From the NCBI GenBank assembly GCA_002409745.1, contig DHOU01000041.1:6982-70981 (forward strand): a stretch of 64,000 nucleotides of DNA, given 5' to 3'. Numbering within the stretch: position 1 is the stretch's first letter; each line of letters starts with the position of its first letter. The stretch is from Bacteroidales bacterium UBA5382 (GTDB lineage Bacteria > Bacteroidota > Bacteroidia > Bacteroidales > Dysgonomonadaceae). The position numbers and the translations under genes were made by a program. A model generated the notes under the pieces. It did not search any database and was not told the origin of the DNA. It worked only from the letters and a program-made list of their open reading frames with translations. Shown piece after piece: positions 61,784 to 64,000 of the stretch.

Positions 61784-62614
61784 TTATTTTTTCCGTCCCA
61801 TACGCCTGAGCAGGGCGTCTTTCAGCTTGTCTAAGAACGGAGTAGGCTGGGTGCGTATTTTCATATCGCTGAACGCACGCGACAGGTTTTTATCCAGTTG
61901 GATGTTGAATACGTTTTGGATATAGTCGGAGACTTGGGTGAGCGGGATATCGCCGAAAATGCTGTCGCTGTCCCACGAATAGAGTTGCTCCACCAGCTCC
62001 GTTTTGGTTCCTTTCCACGTCAGTTTGACTTTCGGAAAAGACGATGACGGATAATGCAGATCAATTTCCAATAATGTGATCTCTTGCATCAGGTAGGCTT
62101 GCAGCATATCGTTGGCTAATATTTTGGCTACCTTGAAATCGCAGTTGGTAGAGAAATTCGGGTCGAGTTCATAGTAAAAGGTTTCCAGGTATTGTTCGGT
62201 ATCCATCCTGCCGCGCAGGAAATAGAGGGAATCAAGGTGGGTGGAGCCGGAGCGGTAGTAGCGGACAAAATCCAGCCGCTTATTGGTGTATTTGTGGATG
62301 GTGTCCAGTTCTTCATACAGGTATTCCTTCTGCTTGCATGTAGCGGCAACGGGACGGTTCATCTCAATATTGTATAGTTTGCGGTAGTAGATCAGCCGGT
62401 AGCAGAATTTGGGCTTGATTTCCTTGAAAAAATTGATTTCTTCCGCTTCGCTTTGGAACTGATAGGAAAGGATGAACTTTTTCAGCTTGTCGAAAGCCTC
62501 TGCCAGTATATGCGAAGCATCCAGCGATTTTTTCAGGATGTTACTGTCCGACGATTCGATAAGGTCAACCGCATCGTCTGTTTCTTTACGTAATTGGGCA
62601 ACATAATCAATCAT
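61784..62614 (-). CDS. rteC: RteC-family regulator
   Basis: A 276-residue protein. Core blocks EEINFFKEIKPKFCYRLIYYRKLYNIEMNRP, DFVRYYRSGSTHLDSLYFLRGRMD, KLTWKGTKTELVEQLYSWDSDSIFGDIPLTQVSDYIQNVFNIQLDK are the RteC signature. In CTnDOT, RteC activates the excision operon after tetracycline induces rteA/rteB. No rteA or rteB is seen in this window. The ATG at 62614 precedes a small gene on the same strand (62626-62886), only 11 bases apart. Confidence 0.92.
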   Translation of the reverse strand: MIDYVAQLRKETDDAVDLIESSDSNILKKSLDASHILAEAFDKLKKFILSYQFQSEAEEINFFKEIKPKFCYRLIYYRKLYNIEMNRPVAATCKQKEYLYEELDTIHKYTNKRLDFVRYYRSGSTHLDSLYFLRGRMDTEQYLETFYYELDPNFSTNCDFKVAKILANDMLQAYLMQEITLLEIDLHYPSSSFPKVKLTWKGTKTELVEQLYSWDSDSIFGDIPLTQVSDYIQNVFNIQLDKNLSRAFSDMKIRTQPTPFLDKLKDALLRRMGRKK

Positions 62615-62625
62615 ATTCGTATGTA

Positions 62626-62886
62626 TTAAATTTTTCTTCTTCGGGCAAACCTTATCCGGCGGATTTCCTTATATGCCCTGCGTTGGATTTCCGGGAAACG
62701 GGAATGGTAGCGTTCCGATTCCCTGTGTATGCCTTCAAAAAAGGCGGTATATTGTTTGTAGGTATCCGACAAAAGGGCTGTCTCGGCGTCGATACGTTTT
62801 ATCTCAGCCGGATCGCTCGTCTGTTGGCGGAGTTCTGTCAGACATTCCATTAGATGTTCATGTTTCTTCTTGTCTATTCCTTTCAT
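62626..62886 (-). CDS. Small basic protein upstream of rteC, 86 residues
   Basis: MKGIDKKKHEHLMECLTEL at the N-terminus, a helical middle and a basic tail IRRIRFARRRKI. It is a paralogue of the 92-residue protein at 63246-63524, which begins MMIGIDKKRHEVLQERIKRL and ends ALRKAMAARRRN-like. Likely read with rteC, 11 bases downstream. The family is unknown to me; the shared start GIDKK.HE is the only clear motif. Confidence 0.6.
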   Translation of the reverse strand: MKGIDKKKHEHLMECLTELRQQTSDPAEIKRIDAETALLSDTYKQYTAFFEGIHRESERYHSRFPEIQRRAYKEIRRIRFARRRKI

Positions 62887-63182
62887 TTTAAATTCATCAT
62901 TCGATACATTTATCCCGATAGTTGCATTTTGTATTACTCATTCTTTACAAATTGCTCTTCTATCAGTTTTCTGTAGATAGAAAGTTCTTTCTCGGAGCGG
63001 ATGGATTTACCGTGTATAAGCCTGCATATAACCCCACGGGGAGGTATGGTACCGGGCTGCCAGGCTGCAATATAGCGCCCTGTTCGCCTTTTTCAGCAAA
63101 TGGCGGGTGTAATGGACTGAAAACATGATCAACGCGTATAAGGTGGGTAACCTGCAAAATAAGATTTACAGCTCTTTTTTTG
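62887..63182. other. Intergenic region, possible decayed small gene
   Basis: About 300 bases. On the minus strand a short coding-like stretch ends GKSIRSEKELSIYRKLIEEQ... at about 62940, and another frame just upstream, starting ATG at about 63127, reads MFSVHYTRHLLKKANRALY. A frame change around 63010 would join them. I take this as a possible broken small gene; no homologue is named. Confidence 0.35.
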
Positions 63183-63222
63183 TTTGAAAAAGCCCCTGCC
63201 GTATTTGCATTGGCAGGGGCTT
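63183..63222 (-). terminator. Intrinsic terminator (minus strand)
   Basis: Perfect 11-bp stem AAGCCCCTGCC/GGCAGGGGCTT (63190-63200 and 63212-63222) with an 11-base loop, followed on the minus strand by TTTTCAAACA. It ends the transcript of the gene at 63246-63524. Confidence 0.85.
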
Positions 63223-63245
63223 AGGTAATAATGATAGGAACAAAA

Positions 63246-63524
63246 TCAGTTCCTTCTCCTTGCTGCCATTGCTTTGCGCAATGTGCGGTAGACATCGCTT
63301 CCGGTATCGTTGTACAGCTTGGTATAACTCTCGACAATGACGGTCAGTTGCTCCATCCGGGTGTTGTACAGGATGAATTGTCCAGAAAGCATCTGCATCT
63401 GCTTTTCCAACTCTTGTTGTTTGATGCGCAACTCGCCGTCCCTGCTACAGGGTGGCAATTCTTCCAGCCGCTTGATACGCTCCTGCAATACTTCATGCCG
63501 TTTTTTGTCGATGCCTATCATCAT
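63246..63524 (-). CDS. Small basic protein, 92 residues, paralogue of 62626-62886
   Basis: MMIGIDKKRHEVLQERIKRLEELPP, then a helical middle (LEKQMQMLSGQFILYNTRMEQLTVIVESYTKL) and a basic tail (RKAMAARRRN). The paired occurrence of two related small proteins near rteC suggests duplication. Start at 63524 (MMIG...) or one codon later. Followed by its own terminator. Confidence 0.55.
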   Translation of the reverse strand: MMIGIDKKRHEVLQERIKRLEELPPCSRDGELRIKQQELEKQMQMLSGQFILYNTRMEQLTVIVESYTKLYNDTGSDVYRTLRKAMAARRRN

Positions 63525-63550
63525 GAATATTAAGCTATACATTACATTAT

Positions 63551-63964
63551 TTACCACCAACTCGGTTTCTCCGAAAACTCTACGATGATCTTATCGATGA
63601 TGATGGGCACACCCACGTTATAAGGCACCGGTGGATAATTCGGGTTATCCGGATACCGAGATTCAGCTGTTAACGTCCCTCTGTCAAAGGCCTTCAGCCC
63701 TTCTTCGCCCATACTGGGCGCACCTGGGGTAATGTATAATGCAGCATGAGTCCGATAGGTACTAAGGTTACTTATATTTCCGCTTACTTCTGCATATTTT
63801 TGATCGATATTATCAAAGGTGACCGTGTGCCACACGCCCTGATCGGTAAACACCGCAGACTCGCCGATAATCTCATATCCTATTGTAGAACCAGGAGTTC
63901 CTAATGACAACTCCGCTTTGTAAGCCGTGGTATAGCTGTCGTTCCATTCCAGGCTTTTTATCAT
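63551..63964 (-). CDS. C-terminal part of a secreted beta-rich protein, possibly broken
   Basis: A 137-residue frame with many Thr, Ser, Gly and Pro (STIGYEIIGESAVFTDQGVWHTVTFDNIDQKYAEVSG ... PVPYNVGVPIIIDKIIVEF), typical of the C-terminal domain of Bacteroidales cell-surface or carbohydrate-binding proteins. The frame continues upstream into VNGG and then a TAG codon (minus strand, near 63979), with protein-like SYNWGVV beyond it. So this is either a gene starting at ATG 63964 or the end of a longer gene with a stop. It may lie outside the ICE. No family is named. Confidence 0.45.
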   Translation of the reverse strand: MIKSLEWNDSYTTAYKAELSLGTPGSTIGYEIIGESAVFTDQGVWHTVTFDNIDQKYAEVSGNISNLSTYRTHAALYITPGAPSMGEEGLKAFDRGTLTAESRYPDNPNYPPVPYNVGVPIIIDKIIVEFSEKPSWW

Positions 63965-64000
63965 CCCGCCATTGACCTACACTACTCCCCAGTTGTAGGA

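Larger units (their letters stand above)
15184..64000. mobile_element. CTnDOT-type integrative conjugative element (right end not found)
   Basis: A single element is supported by the recombinase beside the tRNA, a traA-to-traQ operon in canonical order, mobA/mobB/mobC, topB, a methylase-helicase giant, and RteC. The left limit lies between the tRNA 3' end (15183) and about 15240. No second copy of the tRNA 3' end or of the 15184-15220 sequence is visible to the right, so the right junction is either beyond 64000 or lacks long homology, as is usual for serine recombinases. Cargo: arsenic resistance, histone-like protein, two methyltransferases, Hachiman-like and AbiE defence genes, PIN protein, flavin reductase. 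No antibiotic resistance gene was seen. Confidence 0.8.

Noticed and set aside
15184..64000. Tetracycline or other antibiotic resistance and rteA/rteB in the ICE
   Set aside because: No such genes are visible in this window, although RteC is present.

Overview
The window suggests a member of the Bacteroidales. Promoters fit the Bacteroidetes TAnnTTTG -7 element, Shine-Dalgarno sites are mostly weak and A-rich, and the right-hand three quarters is a CTnDOT-type conjugative element. The exact genus cannot be fixed from the sequence; Dysgonomonadaceae or Tannerellaceae is a guess.

Layout. Positions 1-15.1 kb are ordinary chromosome: the 3' end of an MltF-like lytic transglycosylase, a GNAT protein, a topoisomerase subunit B, coaD, an S41 protease, a PPK2 polyphosphate kinase, a divergent LuxR-regulator/hemerythrin pair, a nitroreductase-DUF2520-kdsC operon, a four-subunit 2-oxoacid:ferredoxin oxidoreductase operon with a tiny embedded membrane protein, a DEAD-box RNA helicase and tRNA-Ser(UGA). 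An integrative conjugative element (ICE) starts at the 3' end of that tRNA and continues to at least about 63.5 kb; its right end was not found.

ICE by region. 15.1-21.0 kb: a large serine recombinase whose reading frame runs through the tRNA gene, then small accessory genes. 21.1-23.3 kb: an arsenic cassette (arsR, an arsC carrying a C-terminal BFD-like cysteine domain, acr3). 23.5-24.2 kb: a 57-residue histone-like gene and one unknown gene. 24.3-38.6 kb: the transfer operon, read right to left from traA to traQ. It carries one intact DNA methyltransferase between traE and traF and one frameshifted adenine methyltransferase between traO and traQ. 38.6-39.4 kb: a non-coding divergent region with an array of consecutive inverted repeats (candidate oriT). 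39.4-41.1 kb: mobA-mobB. 41.1-47.1 kb: an AT-rich defence block on the opposite strand, holding a Hachiman-like HamAB pair bracketed by 14-bp direct repeats, a PIN-domain gene and an AbiE toxin-antitoxin pair with two 37-bp operators. 47.4-49.4 kb: mobC coupling protein. 49.5-50.5 kb: flavin reductase and a zinc-ribbon membrane protein. 50.8-61.0 kb: DUF4099/DUF3945 protein, topB, DUF1896 and a 1881-residue methylase-helicase fusion. 61.2-63.5 kb: an excisionase-like HTH protein, RteC and two small paralogous proteins. The last kilobase holds a fragment of a gene that runs off or is broken.

How the parts fit. The tra products form the mating pore, MobA/MobB nick and pilot DNA from oriT, MobC couples it to the pore, and TopB plus the methylase-helicase handle the DNA. 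RteC and the HTH protein probably regulate excision. Three transfer-related transcription starts (before traA, mobC and the DUF4099 gene) share one motif, GCCACAAGCTGCCA, which suggests a single regulator. The main points for a second look are this shared operator, the hairpin array at the putative oriT, the repeat-bracketed Hachiman cassette, the AbiE operators, the arsC-BFD fusion, and the recombinase frame that ends against the tRNA.
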